A stretch of 64,000 bases of DNA, from contig NZ_JBDJAW010000012.1 in assembly GCF_039649665.1 (NCBI RefSeq), positions 124,001 through 188,000 of the forward strand. The letters are read 5' to 3'. Source of the DNA: Microbispora sp. ZYX-F-249 (lineage in GTDB: Bacteria; Actinomycetota; Actinomycetes; Streptosporangiales; Streptosporangiaceae). Below, one piece after another: positions 1 to 7,962 of this stretch. The stretch's first letter is position 1; every line of letters begins with the position of its first letter. The notes under the pieces are model-generated. The model was not told where the DNA came from, made no database searches, and was given only the letters and a program-made list of their open reading frames with translations. A program made the position numbers and the translations under genes.

Positions 1-249
1 GCGGCCGGGATCTCGGCCAGCCGCCTGGGCCACCTTTTCTCCGCCGAGCTCGCCCTGCCGTTCCCTCCGTACCTGCGCTGGGCCCGGCTGCGCCGCGCCG
101 TGGAACTGGTGGCCGGCGGGGCGAGCCTCACCCAGGCCGCGCACGGGGCCGGCTTCGCCGACAGCTCCCACCTGACCCGCGTCACCCGGGAGATGTTCGG
201 GCTGGCCCCCTCCCACCTGCTCGCCGCCCTGTCCCCGCCCGCGCCCTGA
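1..249 (+). CDS. AraC-family transcriptional regulator, C-terminal part (cut by window edge)
   Basis: The open frame enters from the left edge and ends at TGA 247-249, giving 82 residues. It holds the second half of an AraC helix-turn-helix domain. The stretch LRWARLRRAVELVAGGAS is followed by LTQAAHGAGFADSSHLTRV and ends in the typical F-G-x-x-P-S signature (FGLAPSHLL). The sensor domain and the first helix-turn-helix lie outside the window, so ligand and target are unknown. It is transcribed toward the desaturase-like gene that starts about 60 bp downstream, but co-transcription cannot be judged. Confidence 0.85.
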   Translation, partial: AAGISASRLGHLFSAELALPFPPYLRWARLRRAVELVAGGASLTQAAHGAGFADSSHLTRVTREMFGLAPSHLLAALSPPAP

Positions 250-307
250 GCGAGGCCGGCGGATCCGTCCAAGCCCGCCGGGCCGCGTCTCCCCCAGCCT
301 GGACGGC

Positions 308-1251
308 ATGCATCGCACCATCAGCCGCACCAACAACCGCACCGTGGACCCGGCCGTTCAGGCCGTGATCCGCTACGGCTACGTGCCGTTCATGCTCGTC
401 GGCGTCGACGGCGCCGGCGTCGCCCTGGCCGCGGCCGGCGCCGCCGAGCTCTGGCTGCTCGGCCTGCTGCTCCTGGCGGTCGGCTGCTCGTTCGCCGCCG
501 AACGCCTGCTGCCGTACGAGGACGCCTGGAACGCCCCGCTGTCCGGGGACGGGCGGCGCGACGCCGTCCACGCCTTCGTCAACGAGAGCCTGCTGCTCGT
601 CGGTGTGGCGGCCGTCCCGCTGCTGGCCGCCCACGTCACCGTCGTCGGGCTGTGGCCGCGTTCCTGGCCCTTCGTCGTGCAGGTGACGGCCGCCGTGCTG
701 GTCGCCGATCTGGGGATCACCCTGGTGCACTACGCCAGTCACAAGGTCGGCGTGCTGTGGCGCTTCCACGCCGTCCACCACTCGGTGAGACGGTTCTACG
801 GCTTGAACGGGCTGATGAAGCACCCTGTGCATCAGACGGTGGAGACGACCGCCGGGGTCGCCCCGTTGTTGCTGATCGGCCTGCCCGTCGAGGTGGCCTC
901 CGTGCTGGCGCTCGCCGTGGCGGTCCAGTTGCTGCTGCAGCATTCCAACGTCGACTACCGCGTCGGAGCGGCCAGGTATGTGCTGGCGTTGAACGAGGGG
1001 CATCGCTTCCACCACCTCAAGTGGGCCGGCGTCGGGGATGTCAACTTCGGCCTGTTCACCCTCGTCTGGGACCACCTGCTCGGCACCTTCTCCTACGACC
1101 CCGCCCGCCGGTTCTCCTCCGAGCTGCTCGGCATGGCCGCCAAACCGGGCTACCCCACCGGCTATCTGCGCAACTGGCCGAGCCCTTCCGCGCCTCGGGC
1201 GCCTGTCACGCCGAGCCGTCCCGGCCCGGTTCTACTCCTGCCGGGACGTGA
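308..1251 (+). pseudogene. Sterol desaturase / fatty-acid hydroxylase family membrane protein, apparent frameshift near its 3' end
   Basis: From ATG 308 the protein has several hydrophobic segments and the di-iron histidine clusters of the family: HYASH near residue 144, HAVHH near 155 and HRFHH near 236. The family hydroxylates or desaturates lipids in the membrane. The 308 frame runs through the opposite-strand TetR gene to 1987, giving an implausible 559 residues with a low-complexity tail. One base away, the frame continues as AQLAEPFRA and stops at TGA 1249-1251, which resembles the usual family ending (GYL-x-QL-x-x-PFR). A single missing base around 1168 would explain this and give a normal protein of about 313 residues ending tail-to-tail with the TetR gene. 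It may be a real mutation or a sequencing error. Confidence 0.6.
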
Positions 1252-1945
1252 TGGGAGCCGCGCCGGCCTGGATTCCGTCCAGGAGCCAGTCGAGGCCGAT
1301 GGTGAAGCTGGTGTCCCAGTCGCCGTCGGCGACCAGGGGGCCATGGGCGGCGAGAACGGGATAGTCGCCGCTCTTGGCGCGGAAGAGATCCCGGGCGGCC
1401 TGTCCCGCGGCGTGCTCGCCCCGCGCCGTCCAGGTCGTCTGCATGAGCGCGGACCCGATGACATAGTTGGACAGCCCGTACGCCGCGGCGGTCAGGTGGG
1501 GTTCGGCGACCCCGGCCCGCACGAGGGTGGCGTACAGGAACTCGCTGCGGGCGAGCACGTTGGGACCGAGCATGGGGCGGCCCAGCAGCGCCGCGGACCA
1601 GGGGTGGTCCAGGAGGACGGCGCGCCACCCGGTGATCAGGGCGGTGACGTCGGCGCGCCAGCCTCGGCCGGCCTCCCCGGGGATCTCGACCGCCGCGAAG
1701 ATCGCGTCGAGGGCGAGGTCGAGGACGTCGTCCTTCGTCTTCAGGTGCCAGTACAGCGTCGTCGAACCGGTGCCGAGGCGTTCGGCGAGCCGCCGCATGG
1801 TCAGCCGGTCGGCGCCCTCCTCGTCCAGGAGGGCGACGGCCTCCTCGACGATCCGGTCCCGGCTGAGCGGCGGCGCCTCACGCGCCGCCCGCGTGGGCGG
1901 CCGCAGCCACACCTCTCCGGCCGATCCCGAGCCTTTCCCCGCCAC
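1232..1945 (-). CDS. TetR-family repressor with TetR_C-type ligand domain
   Basis: The protein has 237 residues. The GTG start at 1945 has an AGGAGG about 8 bases upstream. The N-terminal helix-turn-helix covers roughly residues 30-75 (IVEEAVALLDEEG, then MRRLAERLGTGSTTLYWHLK). The C-terminal domain ends in FTIGLDWLLDGI, typical of the TetR/tetracycline-repressor subgroup. It is divergent from the ABC-F gene at 2052. The 106-bp gap contains a palindrome at 1991-2015, so it probably represses itself and the ABC-F gene in response to an antibiotic. The ligand is not visible. Its 3' end overlaps the probable end of the desaturase gene by about 20 bp. Confidence 0.9.
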   Translation of the reverse strand: MAGKGSGSAGEVWLRPPTRAAREAPPLSRDRIVEEAVALLDEEGADRLTMRRLAERLGTGSTTLYWHLKTKDDVLDLALDAIFAAVEIPGEAGRGWRADVTALITGWRAVLLDHPWSAALLGRPMLGPNVLARSEFLYATLVRAGVAEPHLTAAAYGLSNYVIGSALMQTTWTARGEHAAGQAARDLFRAKSGDYPVLAAHGPLVADGDWDTSFTIGLDWLLDGIQAGAAPITSRQE

Positions 1946-1990
1946 TTCGCGTCCTCCTCGTCGCCGGGAGCGAGTCTAGTATGGTGATCG

Positions 1991-2015
1991 GCTACCGGAC
2001 CAATGATCCGGTGGC
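1991..2015. promoter_or_regulatory. Candidate TetR operator between the repressor and ABC-F genes
   Basis: ACCGGA (1994-1999) and TCCGGT (2007-2012) form a perfect inverted repeat around a 7-base centre. The flanking GC at 1991-1992 and 2014-2015 extends the symmetry past one mismatch. It is the only clear dyad in the divergent intergenic region. Assignment to the TetR at 1232-1945 is inference from position. Confidence 0.55.
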
Positions 2016-2051
2016 CGGAACGCCGATCCGGAGAGGCGGTAGGGGACGACG

Positions 2052-3680
2052 ATGGCGGGACACGTGGAGGTGGACCGGCTCACCTACGTGCTGCCGCACG
2101 GACGGCTGCTCCTGCACGAGGTGTCCTTCCGGGTCGGCGACGGAGTCAAGGCCGGGCTGGTGGGGCCGAACGGCGCGGGCAAGACGACCCTGCTGCGGCT
2201 CATCAGCGGGGACCTGCGCCCGGACGACGGCCGGGTGGTTCATTCGGGCGGGCTCGGCGTGATGAGGCAGTTCATCGGCGGCGTCCGCGACGAGCGCACC
2301 GTGCACGACCTGCTGCTGTCGGTCGCCCCCGAGCGGGTCCGGGCCGCGGCGGCGGCCCTGCGGCGGGCGGAGTCGGCGTTGGCGGCGGGTGAGAGCGAGG
2401 CGGCACAACTGGCCTACGCGCAGGCGATCAGCGACTACGCCGACGCCGGGGGTTATGACATGGAGGTGGTCTGGGACACCTGCGCGACGTCGGCGCTCGG
2501 CCTGCCGTACGACGTGGTCCGGCGACGGCCGGTGGGCTCGCTGTCGGGCGGGGAGCAGAAGCGTGTCGTGCTGGAGGCGCTGCTGCGCGGCCCGGACCAG
2601 GTGCTGCTGCTGGACGAACCGGACAACTACCTGGACGTGCCCGCCAAGCAGTGGCTGGAGGGCCGGCTGCGTGCCACGCCCAAGACGGTGCTGCTGGTCT
2701 CCCACGACCGGCGGTTGCTCGCCGAGGCCGCGGACCGCATCGTCACGGTGGAGTCGCGCGGTGTGTGGGTGCACGGCGCCGGCTTCGCCACCTACGCCCA
2801 GGGCCGCCGCGACCGCATCGACCGGCTGCGGGAGCGGCGGCGCCGCTGGGACGAGGAGCACGCCAAGCTCCGGCGCCTGGTGCAGACCCTGCGGCAGACG
2901 GCGGCCGGCAACGACGCGGTGGCCTCGGCCTACCGGGCCGCCCGCACCCGGCTGGAGCGGTTCGAGGAGGCGGGCCCGCCCGAGCGTCCGCCGAGGCGGC
3001 AGAACGTCCGGATGCGGCTGCGCGGCGGCCGGACCGGCAAGCGGGCGGTCGTCTGCGAGGGCGTGGAGCTCACCGGGCTGATGCGGCCGTTCGACCTGGA
3101 GATCTGGTACGGCGAGCGCGTCGGCGTCGTCGGGTCGAACGGCTCGGGCAAGTCCCACTTCCTGCGGCTGCTGGCCGAGGCCGGCGGCGGCGCCGTCGCC
3201 ACGGTGCGCCACAGCGGTTCCGTACGGCTGGGCGCCCGGGTGGTGCCCGGCCACTTCGTGCAGACCCACGCCCGGCCCGACCTGCACGGCCGCACCCCCG
3301 CCGAACTGGTGACAGCCGGGCACGCGCTCACGCTGAACGACGCGATGGCGGCACTGGCCCGTTATGAGCTCGCGCCGGCCGCCGAGCAGCGGTTCGAGAC
3401 CCTGTCCGGCGGGCAGCAGGCACGGCTGCAGATCCTGCTGCTGGAGCTGTCCGGTGCGACGCTGCTGCTGCTCGACGAGCCGACCGACAACCTCGACCTC
3501 GCCAGTGCCGAGGCCCTGCAGCAGGGGCTGGCGTCCTTTTCCGGCACGGTCCTGGCCGTCACGCACGACCGCTGGTTCGCCGCCGACTTCGATCGCTTCC
3601 TCGTCTTCGGCGCCGACGGAACGGTGTACGAAAGCGCCGAGCCGATGTGGGACGAGGCCCGGGTCCGGCGCGGCCGTTAG
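2052..3680 (+). CDS. ABC-F family ATPase, probable ribosome-protection antibiotic-resistance protein
   Basis: This 542-residue protein has two ABC cassettes and no membrane domain, the layout of ABC-F proteins that act on the ribosome. Cassette 1 has Walker A GPNGAGKT (38-45), signature LSGGEQ (164-169) and Walker B LLLDEPDNYLD (186-195). Cassette 2 has GSNGSGKS (361-368), LSGGQQ (451-456) and LLLLDEPTDNLD. A basic linker of about 60 residues (250-310) corresponds to the P-site tRNA-interaction motif. The DEPDNYLD variant in cassette 1 departs from the usual DEPTNHLD. The adjacent TetR and operator fit an inducible resistance gene of the macrolide/lincosamide/streptogramin/pleuromutilin type. 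The actual drug cannot be read from sequence. Confidence 0.85.
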   Translation: MAGHVEVDRLTYVLPHGRLLLHEVSFRVGDGVKAGLVGPNGAGKTTLLRLISGDLRPDDGRVVHSGGLGVMRQFIGGVRDERTVHDLLLSVAPERVRAAAAALRRAESALAAGESEAAQLAYAQAISDYADAGGYDMEVVWDTCATSALGLPYDVVRRRPVGSLSGGEQKRVVLEALLRGPDQVLLLDEPDNYLDVPAKQWLEGRLRATPKTVLLVSHDRRLLAEAADRIVTVESRGVWVHGAGFATYAQGRRDRIDRLRERRRRWDEEHAKLRRLVQTLRQTAAGNDAVASAYRAARTRLERFEEAGPPERPPRRQNVRMRLRGGRTGKRAVVCEGVELTGLMRPFDLEIWYGERVGVVGSNGSGKSHFLRLLAEAGGGAVATVRHSGSVRLGARVVPGHFVQTHARPDLHGRTPAELVTAGHALTLNDAMAALARYELAPAAEQRFETLSGGQQARLQILLLELSGATLLLLDEPTDNLDLASAEALQQGLASFSGTVLAVTHDRWFAADFDRFLVFGADGTVYESAEPMWDEARVRRGR

Positions 3681-3701
3681 GGCACGCCCCGGGGCTGCCG
3701 T

Positions 3702-4025
3702 TCAGGACACGCAGATGCAGAACTCGTTGCCTTCGGGGTCTCGCCAGACCTGCCAGAGGTTCTCGTGCATCTCCCCCACGGGGGTGGCTCCGAGCGCGGC
3801 GGCGCGGGCGACCGCGCCGGGAAAGTCGTCGGTGACCAGGTCCAGGTGGATGCGGTTCTTCGCGGTTCCGGGCTCGGGGACCCGTTGCAGGGCCAGGCCG
3901 GTGCCGAGACTGATCCAGTCGTCCTCGCGGCGGGTGACGTCCCGTTCCAGAAGCCGGCTCCAGAATCCGGCGAGGCCGTCGAGGTCGTTGGCGTCGATGA
4001 CCACGCCACCCACGCGAATGCTCAT
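3702..4025 (-). CDS. VOC (glyoxalase/bleomycin-resistance fold) protein
   Basis: A single-domain protein of 107 residues from ATG 4025. The open frame extends upstream to 4154, but that part is low-complexity and overlaps the next gene's leader. Family features are VGGVVIDANDLDGLAGFWSRLL at the N-terminus (beta1-alpha1) and the C-terminal WQVWRDPEGNEFCICVS, where the Asp-Pro-x-Gly-Asn-x-Phe motif closes the domain. VOC members bind a metal or a small hydrophobic ligand; no substrate can be named. It converges on the ABC-F gene with about 20 bp between stops. Confidence 0.8.
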   Translation of the reverse strand: MSIRVGGVVIDANDLDGLAGFWSRLLERDVTRREDDWISLGTGLALQRVPEPGTAKNRIHLDLVTDDFPGAVARAAALGATPVGEMHENLWQVWRDPEGNEFCICVS

Positions 4026-4137
4026 TCCTGTCCTCTCGGCGTGCGGGCGATCCCGCCCGGACCGGTTGTCCGGGCCGTTCCGGATCTCGACCATGGCAGA
4101 AGGAGGATCACCCGGGGAAGAGCGGAGAATCGCGAGC

Positions 4138-4632
4138 ATGGATCGGGTTGTCATCCGCCGTCTCGGCGGCGCGGACTGGCGTACCTGGCGCGAGCTCCGG
4201 CTGGCGGCACTCGCCGACGCGCCCGGCGTCTTCCACGGGGACCCGGAAGAGGAACGCGCCTACGACGAGGCGCGGTGGCGGACGTGGGCCGAGGAGGGTG
4301 TCAAGGTGGCCGCGTTCGCCGCGGACCTGCCCGTCGGCGTGGTGGCGGGGCGGGTCCCGGCGGATCGGGCCGGGGCCGTGGAGCTGTCGGGGATGTGGGT
4401 GCGGCCCGAGGTCAGAGGCGGGCGGATCGCCGAGCGCCTGGCGCTGGAGGTGGTGGCCTGGGCGCGGGAGACGGGACGTCCCCGGGTGGAGCTGTGGGTC
4501 ATCTCCGGCAACGGTCCCGCCGAACGCCTCTACCGGCGGCTCGGATTCCGTGACACGGGCGAGTACGAACTTCATCCGCACGACCCCGGCCTGCGCAAGT
4601 ACGTCATGGCCAAGGCCACCGGGGCAGGGTGA
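4138..4632 (+). CDS. GNAT-family N-acetyltransferase
   Basis: A protein of 164 residues from ATG 4138; an in-frame ATG at 4093 is possible but adds a charged, family-atypical leader. The acetyl-CoA-binding core is clear: MWVRPEVRGGRIAERL gives the V-R-P-x-x-R-G-x-G/R-I-A pyrophosphate loop, followed by ELWVISGNGPAERLYRRLGF, the usual beta5-alpha4 ending with N-x-x-A-x-x-L-Y. GNAT enzymes acetylate amines of small molecules or proteins; the acceptor is not evident. It is divergent from the VOC gene at 3702-4025. Confidence 0.85.
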   Translation: MDRVVIRRLGGADWRTWRELRLAALADAPGVFHGDPEEERAYDEARWRTWAEEGVKVAAFAADLPVGVVAGRVPADRAGAVELSGMWVRPEVRGGRIAERLALEVVAWARETGRPRVELWVISGNGPAERLYRRLGFRDTGEYELHPHDPGLRKYVMAKATGAG

Positions 4633-4930
4633 CGCCTTTGCCCGGCGGGCGGCCAGAGCGCGTACACGATGCAGGAGCGGCCACCGTGGCGGTGCACCCC
4701 AGCGATCCGGGATCCGGCTCCCAGGTCTGGACGCGGCGCTTCCACGCGGCCGGCACCATCGCATGGTTGATGTCCGCCGGCCAGCGATCGCTCTCGGAGA
4801 ACATGGGGGGCAGTATCAGCAGGACGAGAACGCCAGCGATCATGGCCGTGGCGCCGTGCCTGAGCAGAACCCCCAGGCCCAGCCCGACGAGACGGAGCCC
4901 ACACTGCCGACAGGACCCCCGCCCGGGCAT
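4604..4930 (-). CDS. Possible small membrane protein (hypothetical)
   Basis: The 470-bp stretch between the GNAT gene and the sensor kinase has one minus-strand reading of moderate quality: 108 residues from ATG 4930. One clear hydrophobic helix, GATAMIAGVLVLLILPPMF, sits at about residues 27-45, followed by a hydrophilic tail. No Shine-Dalgarno sequence is evident, and the last third is rich in Pro, Cys and Thr and looks less protein-like. I do not recognise a family. It ends by overlapping the GNAT gene tail-to-tail by about 29 bp. It may be non-coding. Confidence 0.35.
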   Translation of the reverse strand: MPGRGSCRQCGLRLVGLGLGVLLRHGATAMIAGVLVLLILPPMFSESDRWPADINHAMVPAAWKRRVQTWEPDPGSLGCTATVAAPASCTRSGRPPGKGVTLPRWPWP

Positions 4931-5013
4931 GAGGCCGTGGGCGGCGAGCGCGCGGCGCGGATCGGCCCGTGGGCGTACGTCCCCGGGCCGACGCCGCGTG
5001 AGCGGCCGCCGGT

Positions 5014-5106
5014 TAGTCTCCCGGCATGGATCCCGTAACGGCCGGCCCATCGCCTGCGCGCGTCGCATGCCGCGGCCTTGCCCGAGGAAGGGCACGCCGC
5101 CGATGA
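5014..5106 (+). promoter_or_regulatory. Leaderless-type promoter and 26-codon upstream ORF coupled to the sensor kinase
   Basis: A -10-like TAGTCT (5014-5019) is followed after 6 bases by ATG 5026, the geometry of actinobacterial leaderless transcripts. The small frame encodes 26 residues starting MDPVTAGPS and stops at TGA 5104-5106, overlapping the kinase ATG (5103-5105) as ATGA. A purine-rich AGGAAGGG lies within it before the kinase start. Translation of the small ORF could therefore couple to kinase translation. Inference only. Confidence 0.4.
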
Positions 5107-6275
5107 CGAGAACGAAGGCCATGGCCTGGGCCGGGGGCGCCTCCTACCTCCTCATGGTGGGTCTGCTGGTGGGGGGAGCGCCGCGGGCGCCGGGCATGGT
5201 CCACGCCGCCGGCGCCCTGCTCGCCGTGACCCTGCTCGCCGGCGTGGTGCGGCGGATGCCGCTGCTGGCGCTGGCACTGGCGCTGTTCGGATCCACCGCC
5301 GTGGTGGTGGGCGCCCAGGGCCCCGTCGATGAGCGGCTGGCGGCCTATCAGGGCCGGTTCCTGTCCTATCTGGCGGTGGACCTCGTCCTCGGCTTCGTCG
5401 TCGCCACCTGCGCGCGCCGGGCCTCGATCGCCGCCGTGGCCGTGTCGTTCACCGTGCAGTTCCTGGTGATCGGTGGCTTCGCGCACGGCGACGACCTGAC
5501 CGGCGACGGCGTGATCGCCGTCCTGGCGATGGCCGCGTCGTGCATGGCCGGTCTGCTGAGCCGTGAGCGCCGCGAGCACGCGGCGGCGCTGCGTACGCAG
5601 GAGGTGGCCGAGGCCGTGACCGCGGAACGGCTGCGGATCGCCCGGGAGCTGCACGACATGGTCGCGCACAGCATCGGCATCATCGCCATCCAGGCCGGTG
5701 TGGGCAGCCGTGTCATCCAGACCCAGCCCGCGCAGGCCCAGGAGGCGCTGCGCACCATCGAGGCCACCAGCAGACAGACCCTGTCGAGCCTTCGGCGCAC
5801 GCTTGTGGCGCTGCGTCAGGCCGACGGGGGCGAGACCGCCTCGGCGCAGTCATCGCTGGCGCCCGCGCCGGGCCTGGCGGACGTCGGCCGGCTGGCGGCG
5901 GCGACCGCGGACGCGGGGGTACGCGTCGACGTGCGCCGCAGTGGACGGCGACGGCCTGTGCCCGCCGACATCGATCTGGCCGCCTACCGCATCGTGCAGG
6001 AGGCGCTGACGAACGTGGTCCGTCACGCGGGCACCGGCTACTGCCGGGTGTCCATCGACTACGGGGATGAGGACCTGTCGGTGGAGGTCGTCGACGACGG
6101 CTGCGGTGTCACGGGGAACGTGCCGCCGCACGGTTTCGGCATCGTGGGCATGCGGGAGCGGGCCGCCCTGGTCAACGGCCATCTCAGCGCGGGGCCGCGC
6201 CCCGAGGGCGGCTTCCGGGTGGCGGCCCGGCTGCCGCTGCCCGACCCTTCCCACGCCGCGGTGGAGGCCCGATGA
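5103..6275 (+). CDS. NarL/DesK-type sensor histidine kinase
   Basis: A protein of 390 residues. The N-terminal part (about residues 8-150) has four to six hydrophobic segments and no large extracellular domain, so it probably senses within or near the membrane. The HisKA_3 dimerisation helix contains ERLRIARELHDMVAHS with phospho-accepting His184. The C-terminal HATPase domain has the N-box region AYRIVQEALTNVVRHAG and the G-box PHGFGIVGMRERA. Start choice: ATG 5103 follows AGGAAGGG; the open frame upstream is not family-like. It overlaps the response regulator start (ATGA) and so forms a translationally coupled pair. Confidence 0.9.
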   Translation: MTRTKAMAWAGGASYLLMVGLLVGGAPRAPGMVHAAGALLAVTLLAGVVRRMPLLALALALFGSTAVVVGAQGPVDERLAAYQGRFLSYLAVDLVLGFVVATCARRASIAAVAVSFTVQFLVIGGFAHGDDLTGDGVIAVLAMAASCMAGLLSRERREHAAALRTQEVAEAVTAERLRIARELHDMVAHSIGIIAIQAGVGSRVIQTQPAQAQEALRTIEATSRQTLSSLRRTLVALRQADGGETASAQSSLAPAPGLADVGRLAAATADAGVRVDVRRSGRRRPVPADIDLAAYRIVQEALTNVVRHAGTGYCRVSIDYGDEDLSVEVVDDGCGVTGNVPPHGFGIVGMRERAALVNGHLSAGPRPEGGFRVAARLPLPDPSHAAVEAR

Positions 6276-6937
6276 CCGTCCGGATCCTGCTCGCCGACGA
6301 CCAGCCGCTGGTGCGGTCCGGGCTGCGTGTGCTCATCGCCGACCATCCCGACCTGGAGGTCGTGGGTGAGGCCGCCACGGGCTCCGAGGCGGTGAGGCTC
6401 GTCGGCGACCTCGGCCCCGACGTCGTCGTGATGGACATCAGGATGCCCGGCATGGACGGGATCGAGGCCACCCGGCGGATCACGGCCGGTCCGGCGACGT
6501 CCCGCGTCCTCGTCCTGACCACCTTCGACGAGGACGACCACGTCTACGGCGCGCTGCGGGCCGGCGCGAGCGGTTTCGTGGTCAAGGACATGGCGCTGGA
6601 TGACATCCTCGCGGCGATCCGGGTGGTCGCCGCCGGCGACGCGCTGATCGCGCCGAGTGTGACGCGCCGCCTGATCGCGGAGTTCGCCGGGCGCCCCGGA
6701 GCCGCCAAGGAGCGTCCCCGACGACCGATCGAGGGCATCACCGAGCGGGAACGGGAGGTGCTGACCCTGGTGGGACGCGGCCGGTCGAACACCGAGATCG
6801 CGCAGGACCTGTTCATCACGGTGGCCACCGTCAAGGCGCACGTGTCACGGCTGCTCACCAAGCTCGATGCCAGGGACCGGGTCCAGCTCGTGATCACCGC
6901 CTATGAGATGGGGCTCGTCGGCACCCGGGCGGGATAA
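6272..6937 (+). CDS. NarL/LuxR-family response regulator
   Basis: A protein of 221 residues. The receiver domain spans residues 1-120, with acidic pocket D9/D10, phospho-acceptor D55 in VVVMDIRMPG and a conserved Lys in FVVKD. The C-terminal LuxR helix-turn-helix has ITEREREVLTLVGRGRSN then IAQDLFITVATVKAHVSRL. It is the cognate partner of the kinase at 5103, whose stop overlaps its start. Targets are unknown. The next gene begins on the last base of its stop codon (TAATG), so all three genes are probably one transcript. Confidence 0.93.
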   Translation: MTVRILLADDQPLVRSGLRVLIADHPDLEVVGEAATGSEAVRLVGDLGPDVVVMDIRMPGMDGIEATRRITAGPATSRVLVLTTFDEDDHVYGALRAGASGFVVKDMALDDILAAIRVVAAGDALIAPSVTRRLIAEFAGRPGAAKERPRRPIEGITEREREVLTLVGRGRSNTEIAQDLFITVATVKAHVSRLLTKLDARDRVQLVITAYEMGLVGTRAG

Positions 6938-7665
6938 TGCCGGGCATGTACGGGGAGAGGGCCTCGCGGGTGCCGGGGGCGGTGCTGTGGTGGAGCACCG
7001 CCCCGGGCTCGGCGACCGGCGAGCGGCGAGTGCTGCCGGACGGGTGCATGGACGTGATCTGGGCGGACGGGGCGCTGCTGGTGGCGGGCCCGGACACCGG
7101 CGCGCACGTGGTGCGCGACCGGCCCGGCGTCCGCTATGTGGGGCTGCGCTTCGGCCCCGGCACCGGCCCGGTGGTTCTCGGCGTCCCGGCGCACGAGTTG
7201 CGCGACCGGCGGGTGCCGCTGGCCGACCTGTGGCCCGGCGCCGAGGTACGGCGGCTGACCGAGCGGGCGGGCGAGGCCGCCGGCCGGCACCCGTCGCCGG
7301 ACATGTTCCTTGGCGCGGTCCTGGAGGAGGCGGCGGCGCGCCGGCTCCACGCCGCGCCGCGTCCCGCCGACGCCGGTCTCGTCGGCGCCGTCGTGGACGG
7401 CGTGCGGGCGGGCCTTCCGGTGGCGCGGATCGCCGCCGACGCCGGAGTCGGCGAACGGCGGCTGCACCGCCGGTGCCTGGACGCGTTCGGGTACGGGCCG
7501 CGCACGCTCGGCCGGATCCTGCGGATGAACCGGGCGGTGGACCTGGCCCGCCAGGGCGCCCCGTTCGCCACGGTGGCCGCCGTGGCCGGGTACGCCGACC
7601 AGGCCCACCTGTCGCGCGAGGTGAAGTCGCTGACCGGGGTGACGCTCGGCGCGCTGGCCCGCTGA
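6937..7665 (+). CDS. AraC-family regulator with DUF6597-type N-terminal domain
   Basis: A protein of 242 residues, starting at ATG 6937 (overlapping the response regulator stop) or ATG 6946. The N-terminal half has RVLPDGCMDVIW and YVGLRFGPGTGPVVLGVPAHEL, characteristic of the DUF6597 sensor-like domain found with AraC helix-turn-helix proteins. The C-terminal half carries the AraC DNA-binding domain (VARIAADAGVGERRLHRRCLD, then FATVAAVAGYADQAHLSREVK). The overlap suggests it acts with the two-component system, perhaps as a downstream regulator. Ligand and targets cannot be inferred. Confidence 0.85.
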   Translation: MPGMYGERASRVPGAVLWWSTAPGSATGERRVLPDGCMDVIWADGALLVAGPDTGAHVVRDRPGVRYVGLRFGPGTGPVVLGVPAHELRDRRVPLADLWPGAEVRRLTERAGEAAGRHPSPDMFLGAVLEEAAARRLHAAPRPADAGLVGAVVDGVRAGLPVARIAADAGVGERRLHRRCLDAFGYGPRTLGRILRMNRAVDLARQGAPFATVAAVAGYADQAHLSREVKSLTGVTLGALAR

Positions 7666-7962
7666 GCGTCACCCCGGCCCCGGGGGCGGACCCGGCAGCG
7701 TGATGCCGCTGACCAGGGGGGATGCCGGGTGGCGAGAGTAGACTCCAAGTACTGCCCGAGACAGACGCCAGGTTGCCCAGCCTTCCGCGACAGGTGATGA
7801 GGGGGCCGGTGGAACCCGTGTGCGGGGGCGCCGTGTCGACCAGCCGGATTCGGGGGTCTCGCTGTGACACGCAACTCGTCGACCTGTCCTCTCCGTTCCG
7901 GCGACGGCTGCGGTCTGTCTCGGCGGTCACCAGGTGTCCGGCACCGGGAGCGCTGAGCGGGT

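Noticed and set aside
1252-1987. C-terminal domain of the desaturase in the unbroken 308 frame
   Set aside because: The sequence is low-complexity and antisense to a clear TetR gene; a frameshift explains it better.
7666-7962. Possible riboswitch upstream of the MFS exporter
   Set aside because: The GC-rich stretch with GCCGGTGGAA-like sequence recalled a cobalamin element, but the B12 box and other conserved blocks are missing.
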